Origin: Holophagaceae bacterium
GTDB taxonomy: Bacteria > Acidobacteriota > Holophagae > Holophagales > Holophagaceae
Direction of reading: 5' to 3'
NCBI GenBank assembly: GCA_016710635.1
Contig: JADJVL010000005.1
Coordinates: 1 to 64,000, forward strand
DNA: 64,000 bases
The position numbers and the translations under genes are program-made. Under the pieces are notes generated by a model. That model was not told the DNA's origin. It worked only from the letters and a program-made list of their open reading frames with translations, and made no database searches. This document shows, one piece after another, positions 55,750 through 63,061 of the stretch. Position 1 is the first letter of the stretch. Each line of letters starts with the position of its first letter.

Positions 55750-56523
55750 TCAGTCCTTGAATTCGCAGCCGCCGAAGAGGACCAGCCCCGTGACGATCAG
55801 CTTCGGGCGGGCCGGGGCCTCCTCGTCGAGGATGGCGTGGTGGGTCTTGTCCTCCACGGCGCCAAAGAGCGCGGTGGCCCGGACATCGACCTGCCAGCCC
55901 TGAGGCACCTGGACCTCGCCGCCGCCGAAGAGGATGAAGAGATCCAGCACGGCCTCACGCTCCGCCAGTCCCGCGCCCCGCAGGTCGGTCTCGAAGCCGC
56001 CGAAGATCGCCGTCAGGTCGCCGCCCCGGAAGGCCTTGGTGAGAGGCCGGCGCTTGAAGCTGCCGAAGATCGCGGTGCCCTGCAGGGTGTCGTCGAAGGA
56101 AGCGCCTTCGGGCCGGGGGCCCCGGCGCCGCTTCAGGGCCTGGACCACCACGAAGATGCCGAAGGCCACCAGCAGCATGGGCCCGATCATCTCCCCCACG
56201 TCGTGGCCGCCGAACATGACCGCCAGGAAATAGAGGCCCAGGGCCACCAGGACCCCGCCACCGATCTTGCTGGCGTCCTGACGGATCTTGGCGAGGCCCA
56301 TGAAGACGAGGACCAGGGGCCAGAGCTTGAAGAGGATGTGGCTGTAGTTGTCGAACCCGGGCAGGTTGTTCAGGGTGAGCAGGATGCCGGCCAGGATGAT
56401 GCCGATGCCGAGCACGAGCCTCGGCGTGAAGGCGGTGCCTCGGGGGTGCAGCGGGGCCATCGGCGCCGGAGCTTCCGGCGGGGTGGAATCCAGGGTGAGG
56501 GGCTTTTCGGGGAATTCGCTCAT
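55750..56523 (-). CDS. LiaF-like / DUF5668 membrane protein
   Basis: 257 aa from MSEFPEKPL. Three to four helices at about 38-145 (RLVLGIGIILAGILLTLNNLPGF; HILFKLWPLVLVFMGLAKI) are followed by a soluble C-terminal domain. The latter has the repeated beta signature of LiaF C termini: TAIFGSFKRR, LTAIFGGFETDLRGA, LFILFGGGEVQVPQGWQVDV and ALFGAVEDK. LiaF proteins hold their two-component system inactive until envelope stress. Here it sits directly before a LytS/LytR pair. Confidence 0.85.
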   Translation of the reverse strand: MSEFPEKPLTLDSTPPEAPAPMAPLHPRGTAFTPRLVLGIGIILAGILLTLNNLPGFDNYSHILFKLWPLVLVFMGLAKIRQDASKIGGGVLVALGLYFLAVMFGGHDVGEMIGPMLLVAFGIFVVVQALKRRRGPRPEGASFDDTLQGTAIFGSFKRRPLTKAFRGGDLTAIFGGFETDLRGAGLAEREAVLDLFILFGGGEVQVPQGWQVDVRATALFGAVEDKTHHAILDEEAPARPKLIVTGLVLFGGCEFKD

Positions 56524-56539
56524 GGAAGGCTCTTCAGGC

Positions 56540-56920
56540 TCAGTCGGAGGCCGGTTGCCCGGCGGTGTCGGCGTGGGTTCGGGGGCGGGGCAGGAGGGCT
56601 TTGAGGGTGATGATGACACCGAGCCAGAGCAGTCCCAGGGGAGGAGCATAGCGGAGGGTCTTCACAGGTTCGAACTGGAGGCCGAGGAAGAACAGTCCCA
56701 GAAAGACCAGGGTGTGGCCGCCCCGCTGCAGGGGGCCACGCTGGGTGAGCCGGGCGAGGCCGAAGCACACCAGCAGCAGGGGCCAGAGCCGGAATACCTG
56801 GTCGGGCACCGCGATGCCAATGTTTTCCAGGCCCAGGAGGAGGCCCGCGGCGATGAGGCCGATGCCGGCCACCAGGGCGAAGCCGAAGCGGAAGGGGCGG
56901 GTGGGGAGGTTAGCGTTCAC
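56540..56920 (-). CDS. Small DUF5668-like membrane protein
   Basis: 126 aa from GTG 56920 (VNANLPTRPFRFGF). Three helices, each like the N-terminal part of the next gene: GFALVAGIGLIAAGLLLGLENIGI, RLWPLLLVCFGLARL and a third near residue 85. It has no LiaF-type soluble tail. The GTG overlaps the stop of the 46-aa gene by four bases, and GGAG is 7 bases upstream. Confidence 0.8.
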   Translation of the reverse strand: MNANLPTRPFRFGFALVAGIGLIAAGLLLGLENIGIAVPDQVFRLWPLLLVCFGLARLTQRGPLQRGGHTLVFLGLFFLGLQFEPVKTLRYAPPLGLLWLGVIITLKALLPRPRTHADTAGQPASD

Positions 56921-57057
56921 AGGTCTTCTCCTTCGCTGATGGAGGGATGGGCCGGCCGTAGGAAGGCCCACAGGACGGCGAAGAGGCCGGGGACGATCAG
57001 GAAGGCCCAGAGGACCGCGGGCAGGGTGGTTTCCGGGGTGCCGGCCGCTGCGATCAT
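56917..57057 (-). CDS. 46-residue single-helix membrane protein
   Basis: 46 aa: after MIAAAGTPETT one hydrophobic helix (VLWAFLIVPGLFAVLWAFL) and a short polar tail ending EGEDL. A perfect GGAGG site lies 5 bases before the ATG, and the TGA overlaps the GTG of the next gene (GTGA). These two facts argue strongly that it is real and translated first in the operon. No family recognised. Confidence 0.75.
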   Translation of the reverse strand: MIAAAGTPETTLPAVLWAFLIVPGLFAVLWAFLRPAHPSISEGEDL

Positions 57058-57181
57058 GGTTGCCTCCGTCCATGAGCCTACGGAGCCGAAGCCTTCCCGG
57101 CCCCGGCGGATCGGTGAACGTTCCCGACGGATCGGCCAGTGGGCTTCCGGGGCAGGTGGCGCGGCTCAGACCGGCGCGGGC

Positions 57182-57793
57182 CTAGGGCTCCCAGGCGATC
57201 TCGCCGCCCCGGCTGCGCTCCCGCCAGGCGTGGGACAACTCGGCCTCCCGGCCGGGGGCCATGGTGAAGGTGATGACGGTCTCGAGGTCCGCATGGCGCT
57301 GCCCGTCGATGATGGCCTCGGGGAAGGCGCCCAGGACCGCGTAGGGCAGGTGGGCGAGTTCCGGGCGCACGCGGATCTCCCCCCGGCGTACCAGGCGGAG
57401 GACCTCCAGGAGCCCGGCGGCTTCGGCTTCGGCCACGGCACCCTGGAGGCTTTCCGTGTAGGCCCGCACCAGACCGCCGGTGCCCAGCTTCGTGCCCCCG
57501 AACCAGCGGAGGCAGACCGCGAGACAGTCCGTCAGCTCCGCCCCCTCCAGGACCCGCAGCATCGGCGCACCGGCGGTGCCGCCGGGTTCGCCGTCGTCGT
57601 CGGCGCCCCAGGCTGCGACCGGGAGGCCTTCCCGCCAGGCGGAGCAGTGGTGGGTGGCGTCGAAATCCCGCTTGCGCAGGGCCGCCAGGATCGAGGTCCG
57701 GGCCGCGGCGTCCGCGGCGGGGTGCAGCTCGGTCAGGAAGACGGAAGCCTTTTCCCGCAGCTTGAAGTGGCTCGGGGCCGTGGGTCGCCGCAT
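57182..57793 (-). CDS. IMPACT/YigZ family protein
   Basis: 203 aa. The UPF0029 core has the hallmark DDDGEPGGTAGAPML and RWFGGTKLGTGGLVRAY. A C-terminal ferredoxin-like domain (DUF1949 type) follows. Function in bacteria is not settled. Upstream gap to bshA is divergent and shows no clear promoter. Confidence 0.92.
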   Translation of the reverse strand: MRRPTAPSHFKLREKASVFLTELHPAADAAARTSILAALRKRDFDATHHCSAWREGLPVAAWGADDDGEPGGTAGAPMLRVLEGAELTDCLAVCLRWFGGTKLGTGGLVRAYTESLQGAVAEAEAAGLLEVLRLVRRGEIRVRPELAHLPYAVLGAFPEAIIDGQRHADLETVITFTMAPGREAELSHAWRERSRGGEIAWEP

Positions 57794-57955
57794 GGGACCA
57801 GCCTAGCGGCTGGGGGCCGCTGCTGGTTTCCTGGACCGGGAACCTGGCGGCGTCCCCGCCCCTTGACGGTCCGTGCAGGGAACCCGTCGGTCACCGGCTT
57901 TTTCGGGCACGCGGTCCCGCCTCGCGGCACACTGTGCGTGAGCTTCTGGAGTCCC

Positions 57956-59092
57956 ATGCGCATCGGCATCAGCTGCTACAGCACCTTTGGCGGATCCGGC
58001 GTCGTCGCCACGGAGGTGGGCAAGGCCCTCGCCGCGCGAGGACACGAGGTCCACCTCCTTTCGCCCTCCCTGCCGCCCAGGCTGACGGGCTTCGAATCCC
58101 GGGTCACCTTCCACGAAGTGACGGCGAGCCCCTATCCCTTGTTCGAGGCCGCACCCTTCAGCATCGCCCTGGCTTCCAAGATGGCGGACGTGGCCGAGCA
58201 CCACGGCCTGGAGGTCATGCACGCCCACTACGCCATCCCCCACGCCTCGGCGGCGCTCCTGGCCCGCCTGGCCCTGCAGGGCCGGCTGAAGGTCGTCACC
58301 ACGCTGCACGGCACGGACATCACGGTGGTGGGCAGCGACCCGAGCTATCTCTCCATGGTGAAGCTGGCCATCCGGGAATCCGACGCGGTGACTTCCGTCA
58401 GTCACTACCTGAAGGAAGAGACCATCCGCACCTTCGGCCTGGGGGAGCACATCCAGGTGATTCCGAATTTCGTGGAGCCGCCGGAGCCCACCACCCCGGA
58501 CTGCCGCCGCTGGCTCTGCTCGGACCAGACCCGGGTCCTCACCCACATCTCCAACTTCCGGCCCGTGAAGCGGGTCATGGACGTGCTGAAGGTCTTCGAG
58601 CGGGTACGGACGCGGATCCCCGCCCGCCTCGTCATGGTCGGGGATGGCCCGGACCGCAACGAGGCAGAAGCCTATGCCCGGGAGCAGGGTTTCGAAGCCG
58701 AGGTGCGCTTCACCGGCAAGCAGCTGGACATCGGCACCGTGCTGGCCTGCTCGGACCTGTTCCTCCTGCCCTCCGCCACCGAGAGCTTCGGCCTCGCGGC
58801 CCTGGAGGCCATGGCCCACGGCGTGCCCGTCATCGCCTCGAGGGTTGGCGGCATCCCGGAGGTCATCCGCCACGGCGTGGACGGCTTCCTGGAGCCCCTT
58901 GGGGACGTGGACGCCATGGCGGCCCGGTCCCTGGAGCTGCTCACCGACGACGCCAAGCGCAAGGCCTTCGGCGAGGCCGCGAAGACGCGTGCCCTCACCA
59001 CCTTCGCCGAAGGTCCCATCGTGGACATGTACGAGGCGCTCTACGAGAAGGTGCTGGGGCGGGAGCGGAAGACGGTGGATCTGGGAGCTTGA
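57956..59092 (+). CDS. bshA: N-acetyl-alpha-D-glucosaminyl L-malate synthase BshA
   Basis: 378 aa GT4 glycosyltransferase. It opens with IGISCYSTFGGSGVVATEVGKALA and has the BshA-type HAHYAIPHASAALLAR, LHGTDITVVGSD and the E-x7-E nucleotide site ESFGLAALEAM. It joins GlcNAc to L-malate, the first step of bacillithiol. GGAG lies 5 bases before the ATG. bshB and bshC are not in the window. Confidence 0.9.
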   Translation: MRIGISCYSTFGGSGVVATEVGKALAARGHEVHLLSPSLPPRLTGFESRVTFHEVTASPYPLFEAAPFSIALASKMADVAEHHGLEVMHAHYAIPHASAALLARLALQGRLKVVTTLHGTDITVVGSDPSYLSMVKLAIRESDAVTSVSHYLKEETIRTFGLGEHIQVIPNFVEPPEPTTPDCRRWLCSDQTRVLTHISNFRPVKRVMDVLKVFERVRTRIPARLVMVGDGPDRNEAEAYAREQGFEAEVRFTGKQLDIGTVLACSDLFLLPSATESFGLAALEAMAHGVPVIASRVGGIPEVIRHGVDGFLEPLGDVDAMAARSLELLTDDAKRKAFGEAAKTRALTTFAEGPIVDMYEALYEKVLGRERKTVDLGA

Positions 59093-59547
59093 TCCCGCGG
59101 AGGCCCCTCGGGCTGGCGCTCCAGGATGAAGGTCACCGGCCCGTCGTTCACCAGCTCCACCTGCATGTGCTCCTGGAAGAAGCCCGTCCTCACGGTGCAG
59201 CCTTCTGCCCGCAACAGCTCCACGAAGCGCTCGAAGAGGGGCCGCGCCGCTTCGGGGCGCATGGCCTTGTCGAAGCTGGGCCGGCGGCCCTTCTCGATGC
59301 TGCCCGCGAGGGTGAACTGGGAGACCGCCAGGACCTCGCCGCCGACCTCCTGCAGTCCGAGGTTCAGCTTCCCGTCGTCGTCCTCGAAGATCCGCAGGGT
59401 GGCGATCTTGGCCGCCGCCCAGGCGCAGGTGGCCTCCGTGTCGCCGGACTCCAGGCCCGCGAGCACCAGCAGGCCTTGCCCGATGGATGAGGCCTGGTCA
59501 CCGCTGCGGACGGTGGCGGAGCTGACCCGCTGGATGACCGCCTTCAA
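59041..59547 (-). CDS. dtd: D-aminoacyl-tRNA deacylase
   Basis: 168 aa from TTG 59547, which overlaps the pntB stop by four bases. The opening AVIQRVSSATV, SQFTLAGSIEKGRRPSF and NDGPVTF are DTD marks. The last 25 residues exceed the usual length and run over the 3' end of bshA on the other strand. Recycles D-aminoacyl-tRNA. Confidence 0.93.
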   Translation of the reverse strand: MKAVIQRVSSATVRSGDQASSIGQGLLVLAGLESGDTEATCAWAAAKIATLRIFEDDDGKLNLGLQEVGGEVLAVSQFTLAGSIEKGRRPSFDKAMRPEAARPLFERFVELLRAEGCTVRTGFFQEHMQVELVNDGPVTFILERQPEGPPRDQAPRSTVFRSRPSTFS

Positions 59548-61346
59548 TGCATGCCGCTCCCTTCCCCGAGGTGCCGCGCCAGCTCGCCGACGACAGCCTT
59601 GGCGTCGCCGAAGAGCATGAAGGTCTTGTCGAGGAAGTAGAGCTCGTTGTCGATGCCGGCGAAGCCGGGGCTCTTGGAGCGCTTGATGGCGTAGACTGCC
59701 TTCGCCTTGTCGGCGTCGATGATGGGCATGCCGTAGATGGGGCTGCTCTTGTCGGCGCGGGCGGCGGGGTTCACCACGTCGTTGGCGCCGATGATGAGCG
59801 CCACGTCCGCCTGGGGCATGTCGCCGTTGATGTCGTCCATCTCCACCAGGTCGTCGTAGGGGATCTCGGCTTCGGCGAGGAGCACGTTCATGTGGCCGGG
59901 CATGCGGCCGGCCACGGGATGGATGGCGAACTTCACGGTGACGCCGCGCTTCTTCAGCAGGTCGTAGAGCTCCCGGACCTTGTGCTGGGCCTGGGCCACC
60001 GCCATGCCGTAGCCGGGCACGATGACCACCAGGCTGGCCTGGGCCATGACCTCGGCGGCGCTGTCCGGAGTGTCGGCCTTGTAGGTTTTGGCCTCGCCCC
60101 CCGCGGCGGCGGCCACGGTCTGGCCGAAGGCGCCGAAGAGCACGTTGGTGAAGGAGCGGTTCATGGCCTTGCACATGATGATCGAGAGGATCAGGCCCGA
60201 GCTGCCGTCCAGGGCGCCGGCGGTGATGAGCAGCTTGTTGTTCAGCACGAAGCCCATGGCCACGGCGGAGAGGCCCGCGTAGGCGTTCAGGATGGAAATG
60301 ACCGTGGGCATGTCGGCGCCGCCGATGGGCAGGATGAGCAGCACGCCGAAGGTCAGGGCGAGGGCCATGATGCCGCCGAAGGCCCACGGCGCCCAAGGCG
60401 CCAGGGGATGCAGGACCAGCGCCACGCCCAGGCCCAGGGCCGTCAGCAGCAGGGCGAAGTTGCCGAGGTTCTGGCCGGGATAGGTGACCGGCCGCTGCGG
60501 GATCCACTTCACTTCCTGGAGCTTGCCCGCGGCCATCAGAGAGCCCGTCAGGGTGAGGTAGCCCAACAGCACTTCGGCGATGAGGGCCACCATGATGAAG
60601 GGCGGCAGAGCTTCCGCATTGCCCTGGCCGTAGTAGAGGAAGAACTTGCCCGTGCCCACGAGGCCCGCGGCGAGGCCGCCGAAGGCGTGGGAGATGGCGG
60701 TCCGTTGGGGCACCGCCGTCAGGGGCACCTGGGCCAGGGGATAGCCGATGGCCGCGCCCAGCGTGAAGGCGCCGAGGATCCACCAGTAGTGGGTGCCGCC
60801 GGTGGCGGCGACGCCCGCCAGGGTCCCGGCGACGGCGAGGAGCATGGCCCCGACGCCGGAAAAGACGCCCTTGCGGGCGGTCTCGGGGTCGCTCATCCAC
60901 TTCAGCGACATGATGAAGAGGGCGGTGGAGACTAGGTAGAGCAGCTGGACGAGGGTGTCGGCGCTCATTTGGCGGTTCCCTGTCAGCCATGGCACCGTGG
61001 GCCGCTTCTTGAACATCTTCAGCATCCGGTCCGTGATGAGGAAGCCGCTGACGATGTTGGTGGTGGAGCAGACGATGGCCAGGAGGCCCAGGCCCGTGAT
61101 GATGGACGGCGAGTCCTTGCCGGCGGACACGATGATGGCGCCCACGACGGCGATGGCCGAGATGGCGTTGGTGAGGCTCATCAGGGGCGTGTGGAGCAGC
61201 CGGGACACCCGCTGGATCACCATGATGCCGATGAAGGTGGCCAGCATGAACACGAAGATGGCGCCCATGAAATCGAGCTGGCCATGGCCGCCCGCGGCGT
61301 GGGCCGGCGGCGGCGCGGCGCTGGAGATGGGTTCAAGAATCAGCAT
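59544..61346 (-). CDS. pntB: NAD(P) transhydrogenase: small membrane alpha subunit fused to the beta subunit
   Basis: 600 aa in one open frame. Residues 1-120 (MLILEPISS, then FMGAIFVFMLATFIGIMVIQRVSRLLHTPLMSLTNAISAI) are the small PntAB/PntA2 membrane subunit. Residues from about 127 (MSADTLVQLLYLVSTALFIMSLKWM) are PntB, ending with the NADP domain VIVPGYGMAVAQAQHKVRELYDLL and IIGANDVVNPAA. In most split transhydrogenases these are separate genes. A methionine at 60968 with a possible AGGGA upstream could mark a separate PntB start, so fusion may not be obligate. Pumps protons while exchanging NADH and NADP. Confidence 0.85.
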   Translation of the reverse strand: MLILEPISSAAPPPAHAAGGHGQLDFMGAIFVFMLATFIGIMVIQRVSRLLHTPLMSLTNAISAIAVVGAIIVSAGKDSPSIITGLGLLAIVCSTTNIVSGFLITDRMLKMFKKRPTVPWLTGNRQMSADTLVQLLYLVSTALFIMSLKWMSDPETARKGVFSGVGAMLLAVAGTLAGVAATGGTHYWWILGAFTLGAAIGYPLAQVPLTAVPQRTAISHAFGGLAAGLVGTGKFFLYYGQGNAEALPPFIMVALIAEVLLGYLTLTGSLMAAGKLQEVKWIPQRPVTYPGQNLGNFALLLTALGLGVALVLHPLAPWAPWAFGGIMALALTFGVLLILPIGGADMPTVISILNAYAGLSAVAMGFVLNNKLLITAGALDGSSGLILSIIMCKAMNRSFTNVLFGAFGQTVAAAAGGEAKTYKADTPDSAAEVMAQASLVVIVPGYGMAVAQAQHKVRELYDLLKKRGVTVKFAIHPVAGRMPGHMNVLLAEAEIPYDDLVEMDDINGDMPQADVALIIGANDVVNPAARADKSSPIYGMPIIDADKAKAVYAIKRSKSPGFAGIDNELYFLDKTFMLFGDAKAVVGELARHLGEGSGMH

Positions 61347-61363
61347 GGGATCGGTCTCCTGGT

Positions 61364-62518
61364 TCAGGCCTGGCGAGCCTGGAGGGCCTTCAGGGTCGGG
61401 GCGTGGACGATCTCGCCGTCCCGGGTGATCACGCAGCCCTTGAGGATGTCGTCCTCCCAGTCCAGGTCGAAGCGCTGCTCCTCCTTCTTCCAGAAGGCCG
61501 TCACGAAATTCAGCAGGTTCCGGGAAAACATCATGCTGGCGTGGTGGGGCAGGGTGGAGGGCAGGTTGGTGGGGGCCACGATGCGGACGCCGCCGACCTC
61601 GACGGTCCCGCCGATCTTCGAAAGGGTGCAATTGCCACCGCCATCCGCCCCCAGGTCCACGATGACGGAGCCCGGCTTCATGGAACCGACGATGGCCTCG
61701 TCCAGCAGCTTTGGCGCGAAGACGCCGCCGATGAGGGCCGTGGTGATGACCACGTCCACGGTGGCGCAGTGGTCCGCGAGCATCCTGGCCTGCCGGGCCT
61801 TGTCCTCCGCGGAGAGCTCGGTGGCGTAGCCGCCCCCGGCGCTGGCCTGCACCTCGATGCCGATGTACTTGCCGCCCACGGATTCGATCTGCTCCTTCAC
61901 CTCAGGCCGTACGTCCGTGGCGGAGACGCTGGCGCCGAGGCGCCGGGCCGTGGCGATGGCCTGGAGGCCCGCAACACCGGCACCGATGACGAAGACCTTG
62001 GCGGGCAGGGTGTTCCCGGCGGCGGTCATGAACATGGGGAAGTACTTGGGCAGTTCCATGGCGCCCACGAGCACCCCCTTGTAGCCCGTGATGTTGGCCT
62101 GGCTGGAGAGGGTGTCCATGGCCTGGGCGCGGGTCGTGCGGGGGATGCAGTCCGTGGAGAAGGCCGTGATCTTCCGGGCCGCCAGCCGCTCCACCGCGTC
62201 CAGGTTGCGGGTCGGGAAGATCGAGGCCAGCAGCAGGGATCCGGGCTTGAGCAGGTCGGCCTCGTGGCTGCCGTCGGGCCGGGCCATGGGCGCGTTGACC
62301 TTGAGGACGCAGTCCGCGGCGCCGCAGAGGGCAGCCAAATCGGTGGACACGTCGGCCCCGGCCTCCCGGTACGCCTCATCGGTGAAGAAGGCCCGGGCGC
62401 CGGCCCCGGCCTCGATCGCCACGCCAATGCCGGCCTGGACGAGCTTCTTGCAGGAGGCGGGGTCGAGGGCGACCCGGTGCTCGTGCTCCCGGACTTCCTT
62501 CGGAACGGCAATCTTCAT
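61364..62518 (-). CDS. pntA: NAD(P) transhydrogenase alpha subunit, soluble part
   Basis: 384 aa. Starts MKIAVPKEVREHEHRVALDP with GAGG just upstream. Domain I of PntA is complete: RAQAMDTLSSQANITGYKGVL, the NAD site VFVIGAGVAGLQAIATARRLGA, and TDVRPEVKEQIESVGG. Binds NAD(H) and docks on the membrane part encoded 17 bp downstream. Confidence 0.95.
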   Translation of the reverse strand: MKIAVPKEVREHEHRVALDPASCKKLVQAGIGVAIEAGAGARAFFTDEAYREAGADVSTDLAALCGAADCVLKVNAPMARPDGSHEADLLKPGSLLLASIFPTRNLDAVERLAARKITAFSTDCIPRTTRAQAMDTLSSQANITGYKGVLVGAMELPKYFPMFMTAAGNTLPAKVFVIGAGVAGLQAIATARRLGASVSATDVRPEVKEQIESVGGKYIGIEVQASAGGGYATELSAEDKARQARMLADHCATVDVVITTALIGGVFAPKLLDEAIVGSMKPGSVIVDLGADGGGNCTLSKIGGTVEVGGVRIVAPTNLPSTLPHHASMMFSRNLLNFVTAFWKKEEQRFDLDWEDDILKGCVITRDGEIVHAPTLKALQARQA

Positions 62519-62608
62519 CGATTCCTCGCGGCGGCTGGGGGTGGGGATGCGGATCTGCCAACGATAGCAACGTCCGGCCGGATTCACGCAGCGGAGGTCC
62601 TGCTACCG

Positions 62609-62734
62609 GGTTGGAGGCGGACTCGAACCCATGCGGCTCAACGGGCCCCTACCGGCCCGCCATCCTTCTCGGCGCTTCGAGTCCGCTCCTTCAAGCCCGG
62701 TGGACATGACAAACGGCCGGGTTCACCGGCCGTT
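62609..62734 (-). repeat. tRNA-Met 3'-like hairpin unit A
   Basis: Read on the minus strand, a terminator-like hairpin (62712-62734) is followed by a 78-nt block and ends in an 18-nt match to the tRNA-Met T-arm/acceptor 3' strand (62612-62629). Its own copy of the T arm in reverse (TTCGAGTCCGCTCC at 62676-62689) can pair with it. Shares 76 of 78 bases with unit B. Confidence 0.7.
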
Positions 62735-62745
62735 CGTTTCAAGTC

Positions 62746-62921
62746 TGGTGGCTGGAGGCGGACTCGAACCTTGCGGCTGGCTGGGCCCGGGGCTGATCCG
62801 GTCTGACAGGACATCAAGTCCTGTCAAATCGGGCCCCTACAGGCCCGCCATCCTTCTCGGCGTTTCGAGTCCGCTCCTTCAAGCCCGGTGGACATGACAA
62901 ACGGCCGGAAATACCGGCCGT
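62746..62921 (-). repeat. tRNA-Met 3'-like hairpin unit B
   Basis: Same order as unit A, but the match to the tRNA-Met 3' end is 25 nt (62746-62770) and includes a CCA. An extra segment carries a perfect 8-bp hairpin (GACAGGAC-ATCAA-GTCCTGTC at 62805-62825). The 78-nt block is at 62831-62908, exactly 188 bp from that of unit A. Confidence 0.7.
62901..62921 (-). terminator. Terminator-like hairpin after tRNA-Met
   Basis: ACGGCCGG and CCGGCCGT form an 8-bp stem with a 5-base loop, 11 bp downstream of the tRNA CCA. On the minus strand it is followed by TTTG. A sister hairpin closes unit A. Confidence 0.6.
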
Positions 62922-62932
62922 CGTCAACCTAC

Positions 62933-63009
62933 TGGTGGCTGGAGGCGGACTCGAACCGCCGACCTAGGGATTATGAGACCCTCGCTCTAACCACCTGAGC
63001 TACCCAGCC
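62933..63009 (-). tRNA. tRNA-Met (anticodon CAT, elongator type)
   Basis: 77 nt with encoded CCA. The acceptor stem GGCTGGG... pairs with CCAGCC. D arm is GCTC...GAGC, and the anticodon loop CTCATAA has CAT at 62973-62975. The T arm is GGCGG-TTCGAGT-CCGCC. An initiator-type mismatch at the acceptor end is absent. A lysidine tRNA-Ile with the same CAT anticodon cannot be excluded. Confidence 0.9.
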
Positions 63010-63061
63010 GGAACCGCCATTCTAGCGTGGGGCAAGAGGGGCGTCCACACTGGGTTTGCGC

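Noticed and set aside
57863..57890. Promoter with TTGACG ahead of bshA
   Set aside because: No acceptable -10 element lies 16-18 bp downstream.
62746..62898. Unit B as a selenocysteine or other long-arm tRNA
   Set aside because: The 3' end looks like a tRNA, but no 5' half pairs with its acceptor strand in a cloverleaf, and no anticodon arm of normal form is present.
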